Assembly (NCBI RefSeq): GCF_943734655.1
Contig: NC_071354.1
Span: forward strand, 1,585,001 to 1,649,000
DNA: 64,000 nt
Origin: Sabethes cyaneus
Taxonomy: Eukaryota > Arthropoda > Insecta > Diptera > Culicidae
Direction: 5' to 3'
The position numbers and the translations under genes are program-made. Below are positions 41,898-54,338 of this stretch, piece by piece. Numbering within the stretch: position 1 is the stretch's first letter; the number at the start of each line of letters is the position of its first letter. The notes beneath the pieces were generated by a model. That model was not told the DNA's origin. It saw only the letters and a list, made by a program, of their open reading frames with translations, and searched no databases.

Positions 41898-43290
41898 AAT
41901 CAAATTTTAGACGTAAAACGAGCGGACGTTAGTTCAAATTTAGAACGTAAAACGAGTGGACGTTAATTTAAATTTTAAGCGTAAAAAGAAAAAAAGTTAT
42001 TTAGAATTTTATAAAACCTCCTAATTAATTTTAACGATGATGTTAATTCAAATTTTGGACCTAAAAGGAGAGGACGTTAATTTAAATTTTGGATGTAAAA
42101 AGAAAAGAAGTTATTTCGAATTTTCTAAAATCGCATAATGATTTTTGACGACGACGTTAATTAAAATGTAGGACGTAAAACGAGAGAACGTCAATTCAAA
42201 TTTTGAACGTAAAACGAGAGGACGTTAATTCAAATTTTGGACATAAAAAAAAGAGGACGTTAATTCAAATTTTGGACGTAAAAACACAAGAAGTTATTGC
42301 GGGGTATGAAATGGGGAAGGCAAATGAGGAGCGTCCAATATAGCTCTAGCTATCCCAAGCCCCTACCTAGCGCCTCCACGTGGCCATACCCGGTAATGCT
42401 CTATTGAGTAGCCAAGCTAGGAGGTGCGATACTATGTGGTTCCCGGCTGCCTGATCTCATAATCGAGGTTTTGGGCAGACGGTGGAGCCACACGATCTGG
42501 TAAGCATAATATAAGTTATTTTAATTATTTTTGTCGTTTTAGCTTATGAAGCATTTATTGCTTTATAGTGAAAACTTTGGCCAATACGAGTGTTAATACT
42601 GCACATGGATATTGGATACCAGAAGAAAAATTAAATTAATTATTAGAACCATTTATGGAAACTAAAAGGACGCAACTCTATTCCATTCGAAGGACTGCTG
42701 GCGAGATTGTTCTATTTTTACCCATATATACCACATTTCATAAATAAACTAGAATCGGGAAGAGGGAGGGACCATCAGAGCACTTGTTTGAAGCGGTGGG
42801 CCTAGGGAGAGTGAAACAGTCAACTTTCTAGGGTTAATCTTGGCCCGATTAACAACACATCGTGGATAATGAGCGGGCTCTTCTCCCCACCTGCTGGAGT
42901 CATTCTGCATTAAGACGGTTTATTCAACGATTGACTCAGGTGACTTAGCCCTTGGAAGGAGATTCTCTAAATCCCTGGTACGTGTAAGTGATGTTGCTTA
43001 TCAACCAATTCCCTTTTGGCCCTTCATACAAGAGTTGGGAAGCATGACCAATCGTTGAATATGTTCAACTCTTTTTGACATGATAGGCTCATTGCTATGA
43101 ACGGATATTCTGCTAAAGCAGGTGGTAGTACCATATATTCAAAAACACAAGAAGTTATTGCGAATTTTCTAAAATCGCCTAACGATTTTTGACAAAGACA
43201 TTAAGTCAAATTTTGAACGTAAAACGAGAGGACATTAATTCAAATTTCGGACGTAAAACGAAATTACGTTAATTGAAACGGATACGGATG
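41898..43290 (+). repeat. 34-bp satellite with CGTAAAACGAGAGGACGTT core, interrupted
   Basis: Tandem units of about 34 bp, consensus CAAATTTTGGACGTAAAACG followed by AGAGGACGTTAATT. These alternate with longer variants carrying AGAAGTTATTTCGAATTTTC and GATTTTTGACGACGACG. It runs 41898-42301 and resumes at 43141-43290. The gap 42302-43140 is a later insertion. No ORF. Confidence 0.85.
42302..43140. mobile_element. 839-bp insertion in the satellite with 22-bp target duplication
   Basis: A perfect 22-bp direct repeat (begins AAAAACACAAGAAG) lies at 42280-42301 and 43141-43162, and removing the insert restores the satellite period. Inside, about 42350-42470 (CCTACCTAGCGCCTCC, CTCTATTGAGTAGCCAAGC, GGTTCCCGGCTGCCTGATCT) matches the complement of 51812-51912. 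The rest is unrecognised. The long duplication points to target-primed insertion of a non-LTR or SINE-type element, but no A-tail is seen at either end and no protein is encoded. Confidence 0.7.
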
Positions 43291-43728
43291 ACAATTCTAG
43301 TGCAGTTTTATGTTGTTTCAATTAAAGTTTTATAATTAAAATGAGAAACTATAATTTCTAATGGCGAAAAACCTGTATATTTTATATTACATTAAATACG
43401 TTTGTGTTATTTAAAATTCTATTACAAATTATACTATATTTTAAAAATTAATAAAATTAATATTAAATAATCAATATTCTAGCACCGTTTTTAGGTAACG
43501 GTTCTTAACATGAGATATTTTCATGTATATAAAATCCAAAAAGGATGTTCTAACGTTGTTCTGCAATTTTCTACATAGAAACGTTGAAATATAAACTGCC
43601 CTTTAGATAATAACTATTGATATTTCACCTTGATATTTTCCTTGAAAATATTTCCTATGAAAAGACTATTTAAAGAGATAAATATGATCCGATGTGCAAT
43701 TCTTTTCCATTCACATCTTTAAATATCC
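43291..43728. other. AT-rich unassigned DNA
   Basis: Very AT-rich (43310-43690) with no ORF or repeat that I can see; runs into the left target duplication of the RTE-like insertion. Confidence 0.4.
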
Positions 43729-43744
43729 GTAAAACGCAGCAAAT

Positions 43745-44888
43745 CTGCATACAAAATTCTCTCCCGCATCCTGTTTCTCAGACTGAGGCCGTTGCAGGAA
43801 GCCTTTGTTGGCGAATACCAGTGCGGTTTTCGAGAGGGACGCTCCACGACGGACCAAATGTTCACCTTGCGACAGATCCTCGATAAATTCCGGGAATTCA
43901 ACTTGTAGACTCATCATTTGTTTATAGACTTCAAGGCGGCGTACGATTCAGTTAAACGAAACGAGCTGTCGCAGATTATGCTTGAACATGGTTTTCCAAC
44001 AAAACTGATTAGACTGATACGTGCTACTCTTGATGGTTCAAAATCAAGCGTCAGGATAGCGGTGAGACATAGGACTCGTTTGTGACGTTAAATGGTTTGA
44101 AGCAAGGTGACGGACTTGCTGTTCAACATTGCATTGGAAGGTGCTATTCGAAGGGCCGGCGTGCAGAGAAGCGGTAGCATCATCACAAAATCTCATACGC
44201 TCCTAGGGTTCGCGGGCGACATCGATATCATCGGTGTTAACCGTAGAGTTGTGGAAGAAGCGTACACGCATCTTAAAGAGGAAGCTGCGAGGATAGGGCT
44301 TCTACCAAAACAAAGTATATGGTGGCTGGTAGAGAGCGTGGTAGCCCTTCGGGTGTTGGAACTGCGGTGGTGATAGATGGAGATACTTTTGAAGTGGTCG
44401 ACGAATTTGTTTACCTTGGTACGTTAGTAAAAAGGCGGATAGCGGCTGCCAACACGGCCTTCTACGGATTACGTAGCCAGCTGAGGTCCCGTAGCCTACA
44501 AAACTCGCGCTCTATAAGACGCTAATTTTCCCGGTGGTACTCTACGGCTACGAAGCGTGGACGTTGAAAGAGAGCGACCGACGAGTTCTTGACGTTTTCG
44601 AGCGTAAGATCCTGCGATCAATTCTTGGCGGTATATTAGACGAAGCAGTGTGGCGCATGAATCATGAAATATACCAAGTATACGAACATGCGGATATTGT
44701 GAAGCGACTAAAATACGGCAGGCTACAATGGGCTGACCATGTAGCAAGGATGCCGGATGAGAGACCAGCGGGTATTAGGGGCGATTGGAGAGTGGCAGCT
44801 TTAGACTGAGTAATGTGGAGACGGCTCCTGAATTCGGCATGTATTCGATAAGCGGCTTGTCGCCGAAAAGGTAAAGTGAAGTAACTAA
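43745..44888 (+). mobile_element. RTE-like LINE, 5'-truncated insertion with 16-bp target duplication
   Basis: GTAAAACGCAGCAAAT occurs at 43729-43744 and again at 44889-44904, directly flanking the copy. It begins inside the RT (YKILSRIL), then YQCGFREGRSTTDQMFTLRQ, HLFIDFKAAYDSVKRNEL, MLEHGFPTKLIRLIRATLDG, DLLFNIALEGAIRRAGVQRS, and the catalytic box reads FAGDIDII where the family has FADD. The C-terminus has LYGYEAWTLKESDRRVLDVF and LQWADHVARMPDE. The 3' tail is AAGTGAAGTAACTAA. A textbook 5'-truncated target-primed insertion, dead through the Asp loss and several frameshifts. Confidence 0.9.
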
Positions 44889-45089
44889 GTAAAACGCAGC
44901 AAATTTTGGATGTGTAACCAGAGCCGTAGCGTGGCATTGCGGCGCCCTTGGCGAAAGCCGAATTTGGCGCCCCCTCGTTTCCAAAATCAGTGTTTTCTTC
45001 AGGTTTATCATATTTTCGTATTCGTCTCTCATCTAATATTTCGCTACACTTAACGTATATATTAGAAAAATGGACTCATTTCGGATGAG

Positions 45090-46270
45090 GATGAAAAAAA
45101 ATATAAAAGCTAATTCAATGAAACAGATTTTCCTGAAATCTTATGTCAATAAAATCTTCTGTAATAATGTTTCGAAGCCTTGCCAAATGGCTTTACAACG
45201 GTTTACTGGAATCTTCGCTATGGGCGATCAAAAGATAGACGTTGGCATATTCTTCAACTCTTTCGTGATCTTGGTGATCACCATTTTGGCAACAAAATTT
45301 TTGAAGTAAATGTTCCGTTTGAGCTTCGCCGAAAGATTTGCTATAGGTTGCAGTTGGGGTACGTTGGAAGATTTGGTGATCGTTGGTACAACGTTTATCT
45401 TCAGCCGATGCAACTCCTCCAATAATCTCTTAGGATAATGGACCGAAGTCAGGCCCGCCAAAAGACCACATCCTTTACACGATACTTCTGGATAAAGGCG
45501 GCAACTTCCAGTAGGTATTTCGTTCTATATGCTCGTATCGCCTCGTTCACTGTAACCCCTAAACGAAAGAACAGCGGCTTGAACATTCTCTTCTCGCTGA
45601 TCGCCAGTCACATAAGGATCATCTTCGGGAACTTGGGGCGGAAGATATACTTCCCAAGTAACAATATGAGTTTTTGCACTCTTATTGAGGTTTTCGTGAC
45701 CAATTTTGGTATCAAAAGCCACCATAAACATGTAATAAAACCTAAATTATTACTTGGGTTGACGTCATGACTTGCCTTCTTCGTTGGGGATGTAAACTAC
45801 TCGGTCCTCTACCAGTCATTGCCATCCAGCGTCAAGTAGTTTTCGTCGTCCTACGATTACAACATCGTCTTTCGCCGAAAATTTTTTTTCAACCGGCAAC
45901 TTCAGCTGTCCTCTAGGCGATTAACTGCTACTCAGACACTCTCAGCCTATATAGGCGCATCCGCATAAAATGACAATTTTGGCCAAGTACTTCTTCACCG
46001 TTTAGCTGGTTGCTCAGACCATCCAGCCTAAGCTGCGGAACGATGAGATCACCTTACTCTCAATCTTCATTTTCAGCTTCTGCTGCATGTTACGGTCGCG
46101 CAGTACTGTCGGGCGTCCAGAACCACGCTTCCGTTCAACGCTTTGGGCTTTCTCGCGGGGGAGGATGTTGTGAATGCCATATTGGTTCTATTCAGCGGAT
46201 ACCATGTCCAATTTCTTCGCTACGGGGTGGAGCTGGTAGTACGAACAAAGCATCCAACGCAGTTGCTTGT
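45090..46270 (-). pseudogene. Tc1/mariner-type (IS630) transposase relic
   Basis: Reads down the minus strand. The N-terminal part has SVERKRGSGRPTVLRDRNMQ, a GRPR-like linker, then SSFRSLG and TVKKYLAK (HTH). The catalytic part has IFRPKFPKM, EVAAFIQKYRVKDVVFW, then LTSVHYPKRLLEELHRLKIN, VPQLQPIAN and LKRNIYFKNFVAK. The second catalytic Asp should precede LTSVHY (here Gly) and the third acidic residue should be in PIEN (here PIAN). Spacing between them is 37 residues, so a D37-type family is plausible. Stops and frameshifts throughout. A MITE sits at 45653-45758. Confidence 0.75.
45653..45758. mobile_element. CCCAAGTAACAA-type MITE, 106 bp
   Basis: Starts CCCAAGTAACAATATGAG and ends AATTATTACTTGGG, inverted. 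Subterminal GGTTTTCGTGACCAATTT and TGTAATAAAACC match the terminus at 13025 and its neighbourhood. It interrupts the transposase relic between the TGACGTCA and TATATCTTCCGCCCC segments. Target duplication is at most TT. Confidence 0.7.
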
Positions 46271-49200
46271 TTATTAGTGTAAGTGAAGTTTATTATCACA
46301 GTCGCTAAACTGATCTTAGAAACCAGCAGTCCTTCTACTTCGTTATATTGAAAGTTGTCTTACAATTTTATGGATCATACCAGGGAATAAATTGCAGCAT
46401 TGATAATTTTATGAAAACAACCACTCGATTTCCACTACGACGCTGATTCAACTTTAATTCTGCTTAAGAAAACGCCTTGGTGATTAAAATGCGTTCGGGC
46501 TGATTAACTTCAACTATGATGAAAATCCGACTTCTGGCTATGTTGGTAAGTAATCGCGAGAATGGGCATTACATCGCCCCCCATCCCCTTATTGAGCAGT
46601 GAGTCATTTCGGAAGAAGATAGCAAGTAGTTAGTTGAATTTCAACCATTGGAAAAATAATATAATCAGCGCAATAATAATATTTTTGTCTTTCTACTATT
46701 CACATATGGTAACCGGAACGTGCTGCTCGAGCCAAAGATACTGATACCTGAACCGCATGATAACCATAAATACGGTAGCCATACGGACGTTTTCCATAAG
46801 ACCACATTGTCCGATTGCCATAATGGACCAATACCGTACTGTTTGTATTCATTTAAAGAAATTGGAAAAAAACAAATACTGATGTGGGACCAAAGTGGTT
46901 CGTCGGCTTACAAGGCAGTCGCGAGTATTGTGGATGTGATGGCCACTACTAGGGAGTAAATAATATTTTCTATTTGTTTAAATTTGGTATGTTTTTCTTA
47001 ACAATTTCTCAATAACTTTGCATCTTGTTTCAACGCATCTGTTGTTATTGAACATTTTAAAAAATTTAATGTACTCAACCAAACTACCGTTGAGCCGTGT
47101 AATTCGAGTCGAGTACAAGGAAAATCGTCATAAAACCGATCAAGCCCATAATACTAAGCGTAGAATTTCGTTTTCTGATCCCTTCCCTACTAAATCATTT
47201 TCACACGAACTGTGCGAATGCAACTCGTTCGAGTGATCCCTCAGCGTCGCGCTTAACTATTGTACGATTTAAACTCTTTGCTTTGCTTACTCTTTGAGAG
47301 TGCAACAATTTCAACCACCGCATCGGCGATACACGAAGTAGGGTGAGGAAAATATGATCGGAAAAACGTTCCCTAGCGAATGCAGCAATGCAGGGTTTTA
47401 CTTTGCCAACGACACGGCGGTCGATCGACATCAACCTTCAACAGTTGCGGTGCGCCGTCCGGGGTCTCGTTGAAGAGTTAAGTACCGGGCGCGAAATATG
47501 TGTAAAACTCTTCACCTTCACCTATCGCGATCCCGCACATCATCTTATGCCTGCACGGAGCAAAAGTTCGGGATACAGGAAAATATTCAGTGCATCGAGA
47601 AAGCATTATAAAACCCACGATTATTCATAATTCAAATATAAACTGCAGTATTATTTCAATTGCATAACAAGCAGAATTGTGATTTGTTATAGGACTCTCG
47701 AGTCCGTGTACAGAGTGCTCGTACTTCCTTCCCAGTGAGTCCAACTGTGGAGAAAAGTTGTCGAACCGAATGAGTGTGCACGAGATAAAAACAATACCTT
47801 TGCTGATTGGCCGATGCCGTGAGCTAGAGTGGGAAGAAAATCAGCGAGCAGAAGACTTCACATGCAATTGCCAAGTTCATCGTTAACAACATAAAGATTA
47901 AAACAATTTCACGGCCATGGTTGCATTTAACTGTTCCTCTTTCCTCGGCTGTTGATGCTGCAACTATGGTGTTATGTGAGCCATGTATCGAAACCCGGTT
48001 CCATGTTCAAGTTTTCCCTGCAACCCTGACCCTTCGATCCGTCTGAACCGGAGTGATAAACGAAGCTGAGTGACGGACTGGCAGCGCTTCTTCTCGTATT
48101 GCGCCGGATGGTTGGTTGTCTGACGCCGAAGACCAAGCTAGCGGGTTATGGCGCATTTTGTCTTCACGGCCGGCCCCGTCCTTCCGCGATTATAAGAACT
48201 AACTTGGAGTGCTAGCTTGCTCTGGCCGACCAATGTACGTGTGTGTCTTCATTTTAACCCGTTGCTAGCCGCGTTGGCCCCCTTACTACGGGCTGTTCGC
48301 GATCTTGTTCATCACCACATCATTACGCCGTGAGAGCGAGAAGAAAGGTCGGTCGGTAGATGGCACGGTGCTGAAACGGCCAGCATTGTAAATATTAACT
48401 TGTGGCATTGACTTAAATTAACTTATTAACTTTTTTAACGATTGGTATTATAGCGTTTAATAATTAGTTTTTCGAAGTATAAAACTATGATAACGTGCGC
48501 AAATTTATTTTTTGCGATCAGCTTCCAGTCTACTCTAGTGTCCATCCGTATGTATCTAGGACGTGTCTCCTGCAGAGTTACGAATGAGTAGAAAGAATAT
48601 ACACAAGATTTTTGCGGCAGAAGTCTGCAGTCACCAGCGAAATATCACTGTGACGACAAGCGGGAAACTTTTCTGACGAATTGCGCTTTAGTTGGGCAAC
48701 ATTCTCGTCATCAATGACATTATTATCACCACCATAATCATCATCAAATAGCATACCATTGTAGACCGAGCCTTTAACAGTAGAAGCAATATACATGCTT
48801 TGCTTGTGGTTCGAGTTTATGTTATTTGCCAAAATGATTTTGGTGCTTAAGCACGTACAAATTTATTACGCAAATTCGGGTGTGTGCAATAGTATTATAC
48901 GCTGGCATCAAGGCAAATTACGGTAAATAGGAAGAAAACTTAAAGCTCTAGTGTCGACGGACGATGAATCATTCCGTTAGAACTATTATAACACTTTCAG
49001 AGTTCAATCAAAATATGACCTTCAACTTCCACTTCAACCAGAACTAGACTGGAAATATTAACGGTTCCTTCAAAACTGGGACCCTTGAGTGAAAATAATC
49101 AGATCAATCTATGAATAATTGAGGCTGCTCTCCAGTTGGTTCCCGTTCACTGGCAGGGCAGTACATAATTGAATTCGTCCACTACGCTGACTGCGATGAG

Positions 49201-50030
49201 GAGACGACGACGACGACGGTACTTGAAGCTCAACAGCTATTGGCTTTCTTGTCTCTTCCTCTTTTGCGATCAAGATTTGCTGCCCGATCTTGGCTGTGTG
49301 TCGTTCTCTGTCTCGCTCTTTCACTGCCCCATCGCCCTCAAGTGGTTTTCAATTATCAAGATAGGATACCGGCTACTTCTTCTGCCATGTCGAGTGCCTC
49401 TGCCTTCAAGAGCGCTGACGATGTTGGAAGTTCAAGGGCGTTGTTGTGCAATCAAAATCTAATTTGCACCACCTTTCGATCGTCCTTTGCAGCTGGGTGG
49501 TAACTGATAATTTGTTATTAGAATGAAATTTCTCCACTGCTAGCACATTTTGTTTACCGGGCTGTTGGCCTGGGATGCCCTGGGTGTCCAAACGGGGGAA
49601 ATGATTTACCGCTCCGGCCAACGACCGGTGGAATGTGAACTCTCAACGCGCCGGTTTCTCCACTTCAATTTTTCAAATCTCGCCACAATGGCCATTTACT
49701 AATGATACACATTTCGGATCGACTTGATGATGAACTAAGTGGCACCGAACGGAGCTTAATTTGGTCGAGCGATAAGTGATATTCCGCTGCTATTTTTTTT
49801 TCTGTTGCTAGAGATGGCTCCAGTTGTAAGGGTGTCTATTAGTTTGGAAATTTTATTAATATATGGATTTAGCAAATCAAAAACCTTGCACCTAAGGCGA
49901 GCTGCAATAAAATATTATATGAAATCGTCTTACACATTGTAAACTTTGTAAACTTTTTGATTAAAAATATCTATATGTTTGCTACTGATGGAGTGAAATG
50001 ATTCCAAAAAAGTTAATTAATTGGCCGTGA
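46271..50030. other. Unique DNA, no recognised gene
   Basis: An ORF at 46720-46959 (starts MLLEPKILIPEPHDNHKYGS) has no known domain. The frame at 49240-49503 contains a signal-peptide-like WLCVVLCLALSLP but its ATG and continuation are unsupported. A (GAC)n tract lies near 49200-49217. Otherwise no structure seen. Confidence 0.4.
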
Positions 50031-50438
50031 TGGGGATGGAAGATCAGTGATTTTGATAAAATCTGTGAGTTATCGCCACACGCACAGATCACGATCCGTA
50101 CAGATCATGACAAACAGTGAATCATTAGCATTGATCACAAGATTTTGTTCTCTAAACAGTTTCAGTAGTCGATCACAGTGTTACATCTTACCTAGCTGCG
50201 AGAAAAAAGCTCACACATGTTGTTTGTATTGTGATTCATACGATGCACACAACCAATCGTCTGTATCTGTTATATTTCTCAACGCAATCATGCAATGAAC
50301 ATGATCTGACATGAGGTTTGTCATAATCTGCACGGATCGCGACAAAGTGTTTGTCGCTTACAAGTAGTGATCTCAATGAATCTAAATCTGATCGCTTCTA
50401 TGATCTTGATCGCTAGAAGCGATTTTTTTCCATCCCTG
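50031..50438. mobile_element. Possible hAT-like MITE
   Basis: The right end read inward is CAGGGATGGAAAAAAATCGC; the left end is TGGGGATGGAAGATCAGTGA. GATC-containing short motifs (ATGATCTTGATCGC, AGATCACGATCC) are repeated in the subterminal DNA. No 8-bp target duplication is recognisable, so it may be old or not a real element. Confidence 0.4.
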
Positions 50439-51242
50439 CTCATGGATGAATTATGAGAAATCAAAAAGTCATCCACATAGGGTATGTTTCTGCTTCGTCG
50501 TAATTGCCTATTCCCGTCCTATCCAACACAAATTATTAAAAATATCAGCGTTTTAATAACACAAAATGCAAAACTAGTTATTTCCTAATATTTTAGTTTG
50601 TTGTCTATCATACGCGATCAATCAAAGTGAGCCGAGATCTATTTAAATGCTTTTTATCATTAAAGAAGTCCTAGCAGCCAAATTTCCTACGTTTTTTCGT
50701 GCGACGAAGAAGAAAATGTCGACTAATCGTTTTAATTTCCATCATTCATAAATGAAAATAACTCACGCAAGGCATTGTCGTTATTCTACAGCCAAGAAAA
50801 CTTGCCTGACCTGCACAAATACATGCGCGTTAGCTTCGTAAACATTGTTGTGATTTTTAGTTCGGACGATGAAAAATTTTGATGGATGGATTTTAAAACG
50901 GTACGACGAATTTAAGAAATAAAGTCAGTTGCGCAATTTCAATAACATGCTTTAATAATCGCTTTTCAGTGATTTCAAAGTTCACGGATCGGAAGGTAAG
51001 TGTGTTTTAGTCAAATCAGCACAAGAACTTTTGGAGTATTCATTAAATCCACCCAACAAATGATGAAAATTAGAATGGCTTTACTTACTACGACGGAATT
51101 AGAAATAAACCCTATTTATTATTTTGCAAGGCGTTAAAAAAACTACAAAAGATAATTTAATGAAATTTTTTTGTTTGAGTCCTGCATTTGTTAAGCATGT
51201 ACAGAAAAAACTGACAGTGTTATCAGTTGATTTGTGGCTACC
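50439..51242. other. Unassigned AT-rich DNA
   Basis: No ORF with domain content, no repeats noted. Confidence 0.4.
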
Positions 51243-51371
51243 ATGGCGAAGACAGTCAAGCAATTACGCTCGATGCTTTGTCCATACTGCCGGCTCCACC
51301 CCGAACCGAAGAAGATGGACATTGTGAGGCACCTCATGTCCGCGTGTAAAAGCAGCGCGTCGAAGGAGTGA
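51243..51371 (+). pseudogene. Short ORF sharing DNA with the transposase relic's 5' end
   Basis: A 42-codon frame (starts MAKTVKQLRSMLCPYCRLHP) with a CPYC...H...C pattern that at first suggests a zinc finger. However 51257-51324 matches, base for base in long runs, the complement of about 46202-46270 at the start of the transposase relic (ATGCTTTGT-CGTACT-CC-GCTCCACCCCG). After the TGA at 51369 the same frame is open for another 36 codons. Most likely a transposon-derived fragment, not a host zinc-finger gene. Confidence 0.45.
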
Positions 51372-51811
51372 CAGTGTGTGGTGAACGAGCTGCTGGTCTC
51401 GTTCTTTCTCTGTGTAATCGTGTCCAAGAGTAGTCGCAGAAAATCGACACGAGTGATCAAAGTGAAATTTATAAAAACATATAATTAAAGTTTAGTGAAA
51501 AGTGTGTAGTTTGAACTTATGGCTAGGTGAAGCTTAATGCTAGTTTATACTACTTAAAACTAAATGCTTACTTAGGTATATCTTAAAACTATTACTTACA
51601 TATTCTGAAATGTTCCCTAACCTAAAACAGAGCACCACGTGCAGCGCACAGAATTTTGCTTAAGTAGCCTTCGAGAGGCAAAGGACACTTAACAGTAAGG
51701 TACTTAAATGCTAAATGTAACCTAGAACTAATACCCATATCAAAATTTTCAGACTTGAAGCTAATAAAATATTTGCTGAGAAACAAGTTGCCTTTCTCCT
51801 TTCGCAGTTTT
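51372..51811. other. Unassigned DNA
   Basis: AT-rich, with repeated short words (AAACTATTACTTA, TACTTAAATGC). No recognised gene. Confidence 0.4.
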
Positions 51812-51912
51812 AAGATCAGGCAGCCGGGAACCCCCCAGCATCGCACCTCCTGCTTGGCTACTCAATAGAGTATTACCGGATAAGGCCACGAGCAGGCGCT
51901 AGGTACGGGCTG
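51812..51912 (-). repeat. Repeat shared with the 839-bp insertion
   Basis: AGGCAGCCGGGAACC, GCATCGCACCTCCTG, CTTGGCTACTCAATAGAG and GCGCTAGGTACGGGC. The complement of this block is at 42350-42470 with about 85% identity by eye. Probably the same LINE-type family; no further extension on either side. Confidence 0.7.
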
Positions 51913-52100
51913 TAAATTTTTCGTGGGTGTCAGTGAGTGTCTCAGTGAGTTACTGAGGGCCACTGAATCTGTAATTTGAATTATTGAGGATTTTAGACTG
52001 TATAGACGGTTGTTTATTGAAAACGGGATTTTTATGCTGCCTGACGTTGCGGTCTTCGGTTTTACCTTTTTGTGACATTTTAATATGATTTTAGTGTGAT

Positions 52101-54160
<2,060 letters not shown>

Positions 54161-54217
54161 ATTTATCGCGGTACGCGGAACTAAAACAAATATGTGAGAG
54201 TAATAATGATATGTATA

Positions 54218-54336
54218 CACTCAAGTCGCTTTTTACACGAAGAATACGTTCGGCGTAAATCAAAATCGCGTAAATTCCAAAATGTGCGTAAAAATAGTCG
54301 CGTAAAAGGCAAACCGCGTAAAACGCGACTTCAGTG
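54218..54336. mobile_element. TA-flanked MITE, copy 2
   Basis: CACTCAAGTCGCTTTTTACA ... GTAAAACGCGACTTCAGTG with TA on each side (54216-54217, 54337-54338). Shares GCGTAAATTCCAAAAT and GTAAATCAAAA-CGCG with 3026-3246, of which it looks like an internally deleted form. Confidence 0.75.
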
Positions 54337-54338
54337 TA

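Noticed and set aside
44914..44960. hAT end (CAGAGCCGTAGCGTGGC) and a similar one near 34953
   Set aside because: Both look like hAT termini, but neither has an inverted partner or 8-bp duplication within reach.
49240..49503. Secreted protein with signal-like WLCVVLCLALSLP
   Set aside because: Hydrophobic run is not at a supported start and the rest of the frame looks random.
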